Under the pieces are notes generated by a model, which worked only from the letters and a program-made list of their open reading frames with translations, was not told the DNA's origin and did no database searches. A program made the translations under genes and the position numbers. DNA of 64,000 nucleotides, taken from NCBI RefSeq assembly GCF_049800835.1, contig NZ_JBNAFU010000006.1, positions 170,113 to 234,112 of the forward strand, written 5' to 3'. Position 1 is the first letter of the stretch, and each line of letters opens with the position of its first letter. Positions 17,549-26,273 of the stretch are shown piece after piece. This DNA is from Dinoroseobacter sp049800835 (GTDB lineage Bacteria; Pseudomonadota; Alphaproteobacteria; Rhodobacterales; Rhodobacteraceae).

Positions 17549-18112
17549 ATGGGCGAGCGATGTGGATGGTGTGGTTCCGACCCGCTTTATGTGGCGTATC
17601 ATGACACCGAATGGGGTGTTCCGGACTATGATCCGCGCGCCTTGTGGGAAAAACTGATCCTCGACGGGTTTCAGGCGGGGCTGAGCTGGATCACAATCCT
17701 GCGCAAGCGAGAGGCCTTTCGTGCTGCGTTCGAAGGGTTCCACCCGGAACACATTGCAACCTGGGGCCCGCCCGAAGTCGACCGGTTGCTGCGAGACCCC
17801 GGCATCGTCCGCCACCGAGGCAAGATCGAGGCAACGATTACAAACGCCCGCGCATACTTGGAGATCGAAGCGGACCAGGGTTTTTCGCCGTATCTGTGGG
17901 ATTTTGTTGGCGGCGCGCCGATCAGGAACAGTTTTGCGACGCTGGCGGATGTGCCTGCCGAGACGCCGATCTCGCGCGCGCTGTCCAAGGACCTCAAGGC
18001 GCGCGGGTTCAAGTTCTGCGGTCCGACGATTGTCTACGCCTTCGTGCAGGCAACCGGTATGGTGAATGACCACCTGGTTTCCTGTCCCGCACGAGAACCG
18101 TCGCCGCGCTAA
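17549..18112 (+). CDS. tag: DNA-3-methyladenine glycosylase I
   Basis: 187-residue base-excision glycosylase of the HhH superfamily removing 3-methyladenine. The zinc-site ligands expected from E. coli Tag are present: Cys5 and His18 at the N-terminus, and the His and Cys of VNDHLVSC at the C-terminus. Tyr17 and the QAGLSW segment also match. The residue aligned with E. coli Glu38, part of the base-recognition pocket, is Asp39 (LDGF instead of LEGQ). Its end overlaps the convergent TlpA gene by four bases. Weak ribosome-binding site. Confidence 0.96.
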   Translation: MGERCGWCGSDPLYVAYHDTEWGVPDYDPRALWEKLILDGFQAGLSWITILRKREAFRAAFEGFHPEHIATWGPPEVDRLLRDPGIVRHRGKIEATITNARAYLEIEADQGFSPYLWDFVGGAPIRNSFATLADVPAETPISRALSKDLKARGFKFCGPTIVYAFVQATGMVNDHLVSCPAREPSPR

Positions 18113-18660
18113 TAGGTTGCCAGCAGGGCTGAGACGATTGCCTTGGCGGAGGGGGTGTCCCATTCCGCGTCGCCCAGAAGCCGCGCAATTTCGTCGCCCT
18201 CGCGGTTCAGGATCACCGTCACCGGCAGGCCAGGCACATCCATATCCTTGGCGATAGCCATGTCTTTGCTGTCGCGATACTCGGTCAGCGTTTCGACCCC
18301 TTCGTCGGCGAAGAACGTCTTGATGCCATGGACTGAGTTTCGCCCGGTGGCCAAAGTCACGACTGCGAAGTCTTCCTCCGGGAATGCCTGGTTCAACCTG
18401 TCCAGCGATGGCATCTCACGTCGACACGGACCACACCACGTCGCCCAGAAGTTCAGCACAACGATCTTGCCTTCATACGCTTCCAGCGTTTTCTCGACAT
18501 CCTCATCGGTGACGAAGGGAATATCCGAGGCGGGCACGGGTTCTGCATGGAATTGCAGTTTCTTCATTTCGCCGTCCCGCAGAGTTTCAAGCGCGAAGGT
18601 ATCCGCGTTTGCACCAAGTGAGAGGCCCAGATATAGGACAGCCGTTACAAGAAAGCGCAT
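18109..18660 (-). CDS. TlpA-like thiol:disulfide oxidoreductase, secreted
   Basis: 183 residues. The N-terminal MRFLVTAVLYLGLSLGANA is a signal peptide, so the thioredoxin domain works in the periplasm. The redox motif CGPC lies at Cys76-Cys79 within FWATWCGPC, and the cis-proline region GLPVTVILNREG is present. TlpA/ResA-type proteins reduce cytochrome-c or copper-site cysteines; partner unknown here. I chose ATG 18660; a few in-frame residues upstream (to 18678) add nothing family-like. It is divergent from argH with only 32 bases between starts, so their promoters overlap. Confidence 0.92.
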   Translation of the reverse strand: MRFLVTAVLYLGLSLGANADTFALETLRDGEMKKLQFHAEPVPASDIPFVTDEDVEKTLEAYEGKIVVLNFWATWCGPCRREMPSLDRLNQAFPEEDFAVVTLATGRNSVHGIKTFFADEGVETLTEYRDSKDMAIAKDMDVPGLPVTVILNREGDEIARLLGDAEWDTPSAKAIVSALLATY

Positions 18661-18692
18661 GTTGCGTGCGTACTCCAATCCGAGGGCCCGTT

Positions 18693-20087
18693 ATGACCGA
18701 GACCAAATCCAACGCCATGTGGGGTGGCCGTTTCGCAGCAGGCCCGGATGCCATCATGGAAGCGATCAACGCATCCATTGATTTCGACAAGCGCTTGGCG
18801 CGCCAAGATGTCGAAGGCTCCCGTGCCCATGCGGCGATGCTCGCCCAGCAAGGTATCCTGTCTACTAAAGACGCCGAAGCGATCCGAGAAGGCCTGCTCA
18901 CGGTGTTGTCAGAAATAGAGGCGGGGGAGTTTAAGTTCTCCCGGGCGTTGGAGGACATTCACATGAATGTTGAGGCGCGTCTGAAAGAGGTGATCGGCGC
19001 GCCTGCAGGGCGCCTGCACACGGGCCGCTCACGCAACGATCAGGTGGCCACGGATTTCAAGCTTTGGGTGCGGGATCAACTGGATGCAGCCGAAGCTGGC
19101 CTGCGGGCGCTGATGCGTGCCTTGCTCGCACAGGCAGAGGCGGGTGCGGATTGGGTCATGCCGGGCTTCACCCATCTTCAAACCGCCCAACCCGTCACAT
19201 GGGGCCACCACATGATGGCCTATGTTGAAATGTTTGGTCGTGATCTGAGCCGAGTGCGCGACGCCCGAGCTCGGATGAACGAGAGTCCGCTTGGGGCCGC
19301 GGCACTTGCGGGCACCTCTTTTCCGATTGACCGGCACATGACGGCAGAGGCGCTTGGGTTCGATCGCCCTGCGGCGAACTCGCTGGATGCGGTTTCGGAC
19401 CGGGACTTCGCACTGGAGTTCCTCTCCACAGCGTCGATAACCGCCATGCACCTTTCGCGCTTTGCCGAAGAACTTGTGATCTGGTCCTCGGCCCAGTTCC
19501 GGTTCGTGACGTTGTCTGACCGGTTTTCCACCGGATCGTCGATCATGCCTCAGAAGAAAAACCCCGACGCGGCAGAGTTGATCCGCGCCAAGATCGGGCG
19601 GATTTTCGGAGCCAACGTTGCTCTGATGACGGTGATGAAGGGACTGCCGCTGGCCTATTCGAAAGACATGCAGGAAGACAAGGAACAGCTCTTCGATGCG
19701 GCGGACAACCTGATGCTTGCCCTTGCGGCGATGGAAGGGATGGTACGTGACATGACCGCGAACCGGGCTGCATTGGCTGAGGCTGCGGGATCCGGCTTTT
19801 CCACCGCAACGGATCTTGCCGACTGGTTGGTGCGGGCATTGAATTTGCCTTTCCGGGATGCACATCACATCACGGGCAGCTTGGTGGCGATGGCTGAAGG
19901 AAAGGGCGTAGATCTGCCAGATCTGTCCCTTGAGGAGATGCAATCTGTGCATGACGCGATTACCGATGACGTCTTCACTGTGCTCGGGGTTGAGAACTCT
20001 GTGGCGAGCCGGACGAGTTATGGCGGCACCGCACCGGTCCGGGTGCGAGAGCAGGTCGCTCGCTGGAAACAGGACTTGAGGACATGA
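18693..20087 (+). CDS. argH: Argininosuccinate lyase
   Basis: 464-residue cytoplasmic enzyme cleaving argininosuccinate to arginine and fumarate, last step of arginine synthesis. The fumarase-superfamily signature GSSIMPQKKNP starts at residue 281. Other markers are WGGRF near the N-terminus, GRLHTGRSRNDQ, and TAQPVTWGHH. I chose ATG 18693 (MTETKSNAMWGGRF); the in-frame stretch back to 18609 overlaps the TlpA gene and lacks family similarity. The stop overlaps the lipoprotein gene start by four bases, beginning a tight argH / lipoprotein / DUF2834 / lysA string. Confidence 0.98.
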   Translation: MTETKSNAMWGGRFAAGPDAIMEAINASIDFDKRLARQDVEGSRAHAAMLAQQGILSTKDAEAIREGLLTVLSEIEAGEFKFSRALEDIHMNVEARLKEVIGAPAGRLHTGRSRNDQVATDFKLWVRDQLDAAEAGLRALMRALLAQAEAGADWVMPGFTHLQTAQPVTWGHHMMAYVEMFGRDLSRVRDARARMNESPLGAAALAGTSFPIDRHMTAEALGFDRPAANSLDAVSDRDFALEFLSTASITAMHLSRFAEELVIWSSAQFRFVTLSDRFSTGSSIMPQKKNPDAAELIRAKIGRIFGANVALMTVMKGLPLAYSKDMQEDKEQLFDAADNLMLALAAMEGMVRDMTANRAALAEAAGSGFSTATDLADWLVRALNLPFRDAHHITGSLVAMAEGKGVDLPDLSLEEMQSVHDAITDDVFTVLGVENSVASRTSYGGTAPVRVREQVARWKQDLRT

Positions 20088-20230
20088 GGTTTGCGCCGAT
20101 CCTGATGGCACTCGCGCTGACGGCTTGTGGGGTGGACGGCCCTCCGACACCACCGGAGCCAGAGCCGAAGCGTCAAGTTGTGCCGGGCGTGACGATCAGC
20201 GGGTCCGCTGGGATCGGGATCAAACGCTGA
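20084..20230 (+). CDS. LptM (YifL)-like small lipoprotein
   Basis: 48 residues read from sequence, too short for most gene callers: MRFAPILMALALTACGVDGPPTPPEPEP and so on. The lipobox LTAC gives a lipidated Cys15, followed by GVDGPPTPP, matching the LTGCGxxGPxxxPP pattern of E. coli LptM (YifL), which assists assembly of the LPS translocon LptDE. ATG overlaps the argH stop by four bases and the stop overlaps the next ATG (TGATG), so translation is coupled. The tail is short and polar. Family assignment is by motif and by the lysA neighbourhood; function is inferred. Confidence 0.75.
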   Translation: MRFAPILMALALTACGVDGPPTPPEPEPKRQVVPGVTISGSAGIGIKR

Positions 20231-20556
20231 TGGGGCCGTACACGCCGCTTAGAAGTGTTTACCTGCTGCTGGCCGTTTGGGGCACAGTGCATCCGATGTA
20301 CTGGTTCATAAGCTACATGCGGGAAACCGGCACCGGCCTTTCGAGTTTGATTGATGCATGGTACGTCAACGCGTCGACCACAGGGTTGACGTGGGACCTG
20401 ACGATTGCCGCCATCGCGTTGACCGTGTTCATCATCGCCGAGAGCGTACGCCAGAAAAACTGGATCGGTCTTGTCGCTGTCCCCGCGACCTATTGCATCG
20501 GGGTCAGTTGTGGATTGCCACTTTACCTGTTCTTGCGCTCGAGGGGGCGCGACTGA
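20230..20556 (+). CDS. DUF2834-family membrane protein
   Basis: 108 residues with three apparent membrane helices (about residues 8-30, 53-72, 78-101). An N-terminal GTVHPMYWFISYM segment and a conserved SLIDAWYVNASTTGLTWDL loop fit the DUF2834 family, which has no known function. The ATG shares bases with the preceding lipoprotein stop (TGATG), so it is translated from the same mRNA. 80 bases separate it from lysA. Confidence 0.82.
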   Translation: MGPYTPLRSVYLLLAVWGTVHPMYWFISYMRETGTGLSSLIDAWYVNASTTGLTWDLTIAAIALTVFIIAESVRQKNWIGLVAVPATYCIGVSCGLPLYLFLRSRGRD

Positions 20557-20636
20557 AGTGTCGTGACCTTCCAAATTGCATTTCCCGTTTGATCTGCTAA
20601 GTCGCCTCGACTGTTGCTCCGAAAGACGCACCTGAG

Positions 20637-21902
20637 ATGGATCATTTTCTGTATCGCGACGGCATTCTGCATGCCGAAGACGTGGCATTGCCCGACGTTG
20701 CGGCGTTCGTCGGCACACCCTTTTATTGCTATTCCACCGCGACCCTGACGCGACACTTCACGCTGTTCGATGATGCGCTGAGTTGGGGGCCGCACCTGAT
20801 CTGCTTTGCGATGAAGTCGAACTCCAATCAGGCCATCCTCAAGGTGCTGGCTGGGTTGGGCGCGGGGATGGATGTCGTCTCGGGCGGCGAATACGCGCGG
20901 GCCAAGGCAGCAGGTGTGCCCGGAGAGAGGATCGTCTTTTCCGGAGTAGGCAAGACGCGGGCGGAGATGCGCACCGCGCTGATTGGCGGCATCCGCCAGT
21001 TCAACGTTGAATCCGAACCGGAGATGCGGGCGCTGTCCGACGTGGCCGTCAGCCTTGGCGTGCATGCGCCGATCACGGTGCGAGTCAATCCTGATGTTGA
21101 CGCCAAGACCCATGAGAAAATCTCGACCGGCAAGTCGGAGAACAAGTTTGGCGTACCGATCTCGCGCGCGCGGGAGGTCTATGCCGAGGCCGCAGCCCTG
21201 CCGGGGCTGAAGGTCGTTGGGGTCGATGTGCATATCGGCAGCCAGTTGACGGAATTGGAGCCCTTCGAATTGGCGTACCGGAAGGTTGCGGACCTTACGC
21301 GCGCCCTGCGCGAGGACGGGCACGAGATCTTGCGCCTTGATCTGGGCGGTGGGCTTGGCATCCCCTACGAGCGGACGAACGAGGCACCGCCGCTGCCGAC
21401 CGACTACGGTGCATTGATCCAGCGTACGGTCGGTGACCTGGGCTGCGAGGTAGAGATCGAACCGGGACGTCTCATCTCGGGCAATGCCGGGATCATGGTG
21501 AGCAGGGTGATTTACGTGAAGCAGGGCGAAGACCGCAAATTCCTGATTCTGGACGGGGCGATGAACGACCTCGTACGCCCGTCGATGTATGGCGCGTATC
21601 ACGACATCGTGCCGGTGGTCGAACCGGCGGCGGGCACCGAGTACACCAAGTACGACGTCGTCGGACCGGTTTGCGAAAGTGGGGATACATTCGCCAAAGC
21701 CCGGGAGATGGTGCCGTTATCCGAAGATGATCTGGTGGCGTTCCGGTCAGCGGGAGCCTACGGCGCTGTCATGTCGTCGGAGTACAACACGCGCCCGTTG
21801 ATCCCCGAGGTTCTGGTTCAGGGTGATCAATTCGCGGTTATCCGCCAAAGGCCCACCTTTGACGAAATCATAAATCGCGATACCATCCCGGCGTGGCTCT
21901 AG
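20637..21902 (+). CDS. lysA: Diaminopimelate decarboxylase
   Basis: 421-residue PLP enzyme converting meso-diaminopimelate to lysine. The PLP lysine is Lys60 in CFAMKSNSN, the phosphate-binding HIGSQL and glycine-rich DLGGGLGIPY segments follow, and Cys346 in CESGDTFAK is the residue contributed to the partner's active site in dimers. Length matches the family. Together with dapB at 31219 it covers two steps of the lysine/diaminopimelate path. It follows the argH string after an 80-base gap and may share its transcript. Confidence 0.98.
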   Translation: MDHFLYRDGILHAEDVALPDVAAFVGTPFYCYSTATLTRHFTLFDDALSWGPHLICFAMKSNSNQAILKVLAGLGAGMDVVSGGEYARAKAAGVPGERIVFSGVGKTRAEMRTALIGGIRQFNVESEPEMRALSDVAVSLGVHAPITVRVNPDVDAKTHEKISTGKSENKFGVPISRAREVYAEAAALPGLKVVGVDVHIGSQLTELEPFELAYRKVADLTRALREDGHEILRLDLGGGLGIPYERTNEAPPLPTDYGALIQRTVGDLGCEVEIEPGRLISGNAGIMVSRVIYVKQGEDRKFLILDGAMNDLVRPSMYGAYHDIVPVVEPAAGTEYTKYDVVGPVCESGDTFAKAREMVPLSEDDLVAFRSAGAYGAVMSSEYNTRPLIPEVLVQGDQFAVIRQRPTFDEIINRDTIPAWL

Positions 21903-21934
21903 CGCACTCCCGCGCGGCCTGTCAGGACCGACCT

Positions 21935-24613
21935 ATGCCAGATCCCTCAGCGGCGCGTTCGGAACACCGTCCCGCAGCAACTGAAACTTCGGCGCTTGCA
22001 GCGCTTGAAATGCCTCGCAAACTGACCCAGGTCGGCATGTTCGCGGAACGCGTTTTCAGGTCATTCTGGCCGCTTTGGTCGGTTATGGCGCTGTCCCTGA
22101 CCGTTTTTGTCTTTCTTGCCCCTCTGGGATTGCCGCTCGAGGCCTTCTGGGCTTTCGTCATCGTCGCTCTGGCCAGTGCCGGCGCGGCGGCTCTTTGGGG
22201 GTTGCGACGGTTTGCATTGCCAACCCGTTCGGAGGCGGAAACCCGGCTCGACCAAACGCTGCCCGGGCGACCGATCGAAACTTTGTCTGATGCCCAGGCG
22301 ATCGGGTCTGGCGATTCGGCATCTCAAGCGGTCTGGCAGGCACATTTGCGCCGCGTCGCGGAGCGCGCGAAAGGGGCCAAGGCTGTTACGCCGGATTTGC
22401 GCCTGTCCGAGCGTGATCCTTATGCGCTCCGGTATGTTGCGGCCTGCGCACTTGCGATTGCGCTGCTGTTCGGCGGCATCGGGCAGGTTCGTGATCTCGG
22501 GCGCGATGCGGCGCCGGGTGGTCAGGCATTGGCAACCGGTCCGGCATGGGAGGGGTGGATCAACCCGCCCGCGTACACTGGCAAGCCCGGGCTTTATCTG
22601 AACGAAATCTCGCAAGCCGAACTTGAGATACCGGAGGGCAGTCGCATCACCTTGCGGCTCTATGATGGCGAAGGCCGCATTCGGATCACCGAAAGCGTGT
22701 CGGACACGCAGGTTGCCGAAGGGTCCGATGCGCCGGCGCAGGAATATACCGCTACCCGAACCGGCGCCCTGACCATCGGCGGAGAGGTCCCGCGCACATT
22801 CGAACTGCTCGTCACGCCGGACGCGCCACCTGCCATTGCCGTGGTCGGTGCAGTCTCGCGAAACGCGATGGGAGAAATGGAACTGCCGTTTCAGGCCACT
22901 GATGATTACGCTGTGGCAGGCGGGTACGCGACGCTCAGGCTCGATCTGCCGGAGGTCGAACGCATCTACGGGCTTCGCGCGGAGCCTGAGCCACGCGAAG
23001 ATGTGGTGGTTAACATTCCGATGGCGCTCTCCGGGGATCGCTCGGATTTCACCGAAGTTCTGGTCGACAACTTTTCCGAACATCCATGGGCAAACCTGCC
23101 GGTGACGATCACCTTTACCGCTGAGGACGATCTGCGCCAAACCGGAAGTTCCGCGCCGTTTCAAATGGTGTTGCCGGGACGGCGGTTCTTCGACCCAATG
23201 GCCCGCGCGCTTGTCGAACAACGGCGTGATCTGCTGTGGACGCGGGACAACGCCACGCGGGTCAGTCAGGTTCTGCTGGCTATCAGTCATCTTCCCGAAG
23301 GGTTCATCACCAACGAGACCGGCTATCTGATGTTGCGTACGGCGCTGTCGCAACTGATTGTCGGGATTGAGACGGATGTCACCCCCGAACTTCAACAAGA
23401 GGTCGCGGATGCACTTTGGCAGGCCGCACTTCAGTTCGAAGAGGGCGATCTCGCGAACGCGTCGGAACGCCTGCGCCGCGCGCAGGAACAATTGTCCGAG
23501 GCCATGCGGAATGGGGCGACGCCGGAAGAGATCGAGCAGCTCATGCAGGAGTTGCGCGAGGCAATGCGCGACATGATGCGCGAGATGGCCGAGCAGTTTC
23601 AGCGCGACATGGAAAACGGCAACCTTGCCGAGAACCAGCAGAACCCCGAAGACATGCAGGAAATCACCGGGGATCAGATGCAGGACATGATGGACCGCCT
23701 GCAGGAGCTTATGGAACAGGGCCGCATGGACGAGGCTCAGGCCCTGCTCGATCAGATGATGCAGATGATGCAGAATATGCAGATGGCTCAGGGGCAGCAA
23801 GGCCAGCAAGGCCAAAGCCAAGGCGAACAGGCCATGGAAGGCCTGCAGGAAACCCTCCGTCAACAGCAAGAGCTTGCGGACGAGGCGTTTCGTGATCTGC
23901 AGAACCAGCAAGGTCAGCAACAGGGCCAACAGGGCCAGCAGCAAGGCCAAAACGGCCAGCAGCCGGGTCAGGGTCAGCAAGGGCAAGGTCAACCCGGCCA
24001 ACCCGGGCAGGGCCAGCAACCGGGCCAAGGACAACAATTCGGTCAGGGTCAGCAACCCGGCGGACAAGGGCAAAATCAGCAACCGGGTCAAGGTCAGGGC
24101 GGCCTGCCGGATGCGGACACGCTCGCGCAGCGGCAGGAGCAATTGCGCGATCTTCTCGGTGAACAGGCCGAAAACCTGCCCGGACAGGGAACGGAACTTG
24201 GTGATGCCGCGCGCGATGCATTGGATCGCGCGGGCCGCTCGATGGAGGATGCTGCAGACTCACTGGAACAGGGTGATCTTGCGGAAGCGATGGACAATCA
24301 GTCCGACGCGATGGATGCGATCCGCGAGGGCATGCAGAACCTTGGCGAGCAAATGGCCCAGCAACAGCAGCAGCAACAGCCCGGCGGCCAGCAAGGCCGC
24401 GCCGAAGGCAATGCGCCGAATGCGCAACGCGACCCGCTTGGCCGTGAGGCCGGAAATCAGGGCCGCCTCGGTACGGATGAGAACATGTTGCAGGGCGAAG
24501 ACCGGTATCGCCGCGCGCAAGAGTTGTTGGATGAAATCCGCCGTCGCTCTGGAGAGCAGGACCGTCCGGACGTTGAACTCGACTATCTCAAGCGGCTATT
24601 GGAACGGTTCTGA
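21935..24613 (+). CDS. TIGR02302-type large membrane protein with Gln/Gly-rich region
   Basis: 892 residues. Two N-terminal membrane helices (about residues 45-95) plus a third near residue 165 are followed by a long extracytoplasmic-looking region (about 190-430). A helical Gln/Glu/Met-rich half then carries a very biased tract (about residues 618-722, repeated GQQ, GQG and PGQ) and a short polyGln run near 808. This architecture fits the alphaproteobacterial TIGR02302/DUF4175 family of unknown function. I chose ATG 21935 (MPDPSAARSEH); starting at 21893 would overlap lysA. It is convergent with the zinc-ribbon gene, 14 bases apart. Confidence 0.85.
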   Translation: MPDPSAARSEHRPAATETSALAALEMPRKLTQVGMFAERVFRSFWPLWSVMALSLTVFVFLAPLGLPLEAFWAFVIVALASAGAAALWGLRRFALPTRSEAETRLDQTLPGRPIETLSDAQAIGSGDSASQAVWQAHLRRVAERAKGAKAVTPDLRLSERDPYALRYVAACALAIALLFGGIGQVRDLGRDAAPGGQALATGPAWEGWINPPAYTGKPGLYLNEISQAELEIPEGSRITLRLYDGEGRIRITESVSDTQVAEGSDAPAQEYTATRTGALTIGGEVPRTFELLVTPDAPPAIAVVGAVSRNAMGEMELPFQATDDYAVAGGYATLRLDLPEVERIYGLRAEPEPREDVVVNIPMALSGDRSDFTEVLVDNFSEHPWANLPVTITFTAEDDLRQTGSSAPFQMVLPGRRFFDPMARALVEQRRDLLWTRDNATRVSQVLLAISHLPEGFITNETGYLMLRTALSQLIVGIETDVTPELQQEVADALWQAALQFEEGDLANASERLRRAQEQLSEAMRNGATPEEIEQLMQELREAMRDMMREMAEQFQRDMENGNLAENQQNPEDMQEITGDQMQDMMDRLQELMEQGRMDEAQALLDQMMQMMQNMQMAQGQQGQQGQSQGEQAMEGLQETLRQQQELADEAFRDLQNQQGQQQGQQGQQQGQNGQQPGQGQQGQGQPGQPGQGQQPGQGQQFGQGQQPGGQGQNQQPGQGQGGLPDADTLAQRQEQLRDLLGEQAENLPGQGTELGDAARDALDRAGRSMEDAADSLEQGDLAEAMDNQSDAMDAIREGMQNLGEQMAQQQQQQQPGGQQGRAEGNAPNAQRDPLGREAGNQGRLGTDENMLQGEDRYRRAQELLDEIRRRSGEQDRPDVELDYLKRLLERF
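23911..24100 (+). repeat. Imprecise Gln/Gly codon repeat inside the TIGR02302 gene
   Basis: Within the coding frame, units built from CAG/CAA Gln codons and GGC/GGT/GGG Gly codons (GGCCAGCAG, GGTCAGCAA and variants) repeat irregularly for about 190 bases. A second purer Gln run lies at 24358-24380. The repeats are degenerate and in frame, so they are part of the protein, not a CRISPR or mobile repeat. Such tracts vary in length between strains. Confidence 0.85.
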
Positions 24614-24627
24614 CCCTCAGCGGGTTG

Positions 24628-25428
24628 TCAGTTTCCAGCGCCTTGCAAAACCCCGGAAATCGCGCGCGCACCGTTGGCCATTTGCCCGTCGAGCCATAGC
24701 CGCAATGCATTGATCTGGTCCACATACACTTCGACAGGCGCTCGCAAGCCCGGTGCTGCGACAACGATCCTGTCGGCGTAGCTGTACAACAAAAGCGCAA
24801 AGAGCACGACCAGAAGGATGCTGGAGAACCCCATGCGGAACCCCCGTCCTCGCCGCGCGCGTTCTTCGAGTTCTTCCTCGGTCAGCGCCTCGGCGGCGCT
24901 TGCGCGCAACACCGACTTCGCACGCAGGCTGGAGTTGATCTCTTCGATATCCGGCAGAAGATCGCGTCTCGGAACCTGTGATCTGCGTTTCTTCGGGGCT
25001 GCGGTCGGGTGCACCGCGACGTCCGTCGGGGGGCTGTCCATGCTGTCATGGTCCGGTTCCGGGTCCAGAGCGAATTCTTGTTGTGCTTCGAACGCTGCGC
25101 CGGCTTCCTGACGCCGTTCGCGGGCTTCCCGTGTGGCCTCTGCCCTGAGTATCTCCGCAACCGCAGGATCCAGTTCGCGCTTTGCGGGTGTCTGGATCGG
25201 AGCGTCTGCCTCGGCTTCGTCGTCCTGCTCACGCCCCGCGCGCATTGCAGCAGCCAGTGATGGCGGCTTGGGCGCGGGTCGGAGCACCGGTTTGGCTACA
25301 GCCGCGTCAGACGGACGTTCGAACCAGGCATGCCCACAGCTGGAGCACTGAACGTCACGACCGCGCGCTGGTATGGCGCTGTCGGCAACCTCATACTGTG
25401 CTCCGCAATTGGGGCATGTCAGCCGCAT
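24628..25428 (-). CDS. Zinc-ribbon (MJ0042-type) protein with C-terminal membrane helix
   Basis: 266 residues. The N-terminus (MRLTCPNCGAQYEV ... CSSCGHAWF) is a four-cysteine zinc ribbon, Cys5-Cys8 and Cys28-Cys31 by my count. A long acidic/basic disordered middle follows, then one hydrophobic helix near residues 200-222 and a short C-terminal region. The predicted topology is a cytoplasmic zinc-ribbon head anchored in the inner membrane. I chose ATG 25428; earlier in-frame Met codons precede a non-family sequence. It is divergent from ftsE with 173 bases between. Function unknown. Confidence 0.85.
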   Translation of the reverse strand: MRLTCPNCGAQYEVADSAIPARGRDVQCSSCGHAWFERPSDAAVAKPVLRPAPKPPSLAAAMRAGREQDDEAEADAPIQTPAKRELDPAVAEILRAEATREARERRQEAGAAFEAQQEFALDPEPDHDSMDSPPTDVAVHPTAAPKKRRSQVPRRDLLPDIEEINSSLRAKSVLRASAAEALTEEELEERARRGRGFRMGFSSILLVVLFALLLYSYADRIVVAAPGLRAPVEVYVDQINALRLWLDGQMANGARAISGVLQGAGN

Positions 25429-25601
25429 CGTACACCGGCCTCCGTTCGAGTTTGTTGCATGCCGTCGACGTACCCCGCCCGTTTTCGGGTTCGGTTTCCT
25501 CAATAACTTGATCCAGAGCATGATCACGGTCTTGAGCCGCAATTGCAACTGCCAACACGCAAGGGTAACAAAGCCGCGCATCATCAGGAGAGTGCACGTT
25601 C

Positions 25602-26273
25602 ATGATCGAATTGGCCCATGTCGCATTTGGCTATGGCAAGCGGCGTTTGTTTTCGGACGTGAACCTCAGTTTGAACGAGGGTGACTTCTACTTTCTCACC
25701 GGGCCATCCGGCGCCGGCAAAACCACCTTCATGCGGCTCTGCTATCTCGACCTGCTCCCCGAGAAGGGAAACGTCACGGTTTTCGGGCGGCAAGCGGCCG
25801 AACTGGGGCGTGATCAGGTGGCCCTGACGCGACAACGCATCGGTGTGGTGCACCAGGATTGCCAGTTTCTCGAACATCTGAGCGTGGCTGACAACATTGC
25901 GCTGCCGCTGACCGTGGGCGGGCGCCCGGTGCCAACAGGTGATCTGGACGAATTGCTGAAATGGGTTGGTTTGGCAGACCACCGCAATGCGCTGCCCGCA
26001 CAGTTGTCCGGTGGCGAGCGCCAGCGCGCGGCTTTGGCGCGTGCGGTGATGATGGATCCGGACGTGATCCTGGCGGATGAACCGACCGGCAACATCGACT
26101 GGGAGATGTCGCAACGTCTGCTTGCGCTGCTGGTAGAATTGAACCGGATGGGCAAGGCGATCCTTTTGGCGACGCATGACCTGGCGCTGATCCGACAGGC
26201 CAAGAGCCAGACTGCGACTCGGGTTATGCGGTTGGCGGGCGGCGAGTTGCAACTGGCGGGAGCGGGTCTGTGA
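25602..26273 (+). CDS. ftsE: Cell-division ABC-type ATPase FtsE
   Basis: 223-residue ATPase that with FtsX controls periplasmic murein hydrolases at the septum. The P-loop GPSGAGKTT spans residues 34-42, the ABC signature LSGGE 135-139, and Walker B DVILADE 154-160, all intact. Length and the 4-base overlap with ftsX are typical. Its start (ATG 25602, with GGAG before it) lies opposite the divergent zinc-ribbon gene. Confidence 0.97.
   Translation: MIELAHVAFGYGKRRLFSDVNLSLNEGDFYFLTGPSGAGKTTFMRLCYLDLLPEKGNVTVFGRQAAELGRDQVALTRQRIGVVHQDCQFLEHLSVADNIALPLTVGGRPVPTGDLDELLKWVGLADHRNALPAQLSGGERQRAALARAVMMDPDVILADEPTGNIDWEMSQRLLALLVELNRMGKAILLATHDLALIRQAKSQTATRVMRLAGGELQLAGAGL

Noticed and set aside
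20557..20636. Lysine riboswitch before lysA
   Set aside because: Only 80 bases are available, no lysine-riboswitch-like multi-helix core is visible, and the gap before dapB is also too short.
23790..24110. Possible CRISPR or satellite repeat
   Set aside because: Units are irregular, in frame, without spacers of fixed length, and encode Gln/Gly continuously.
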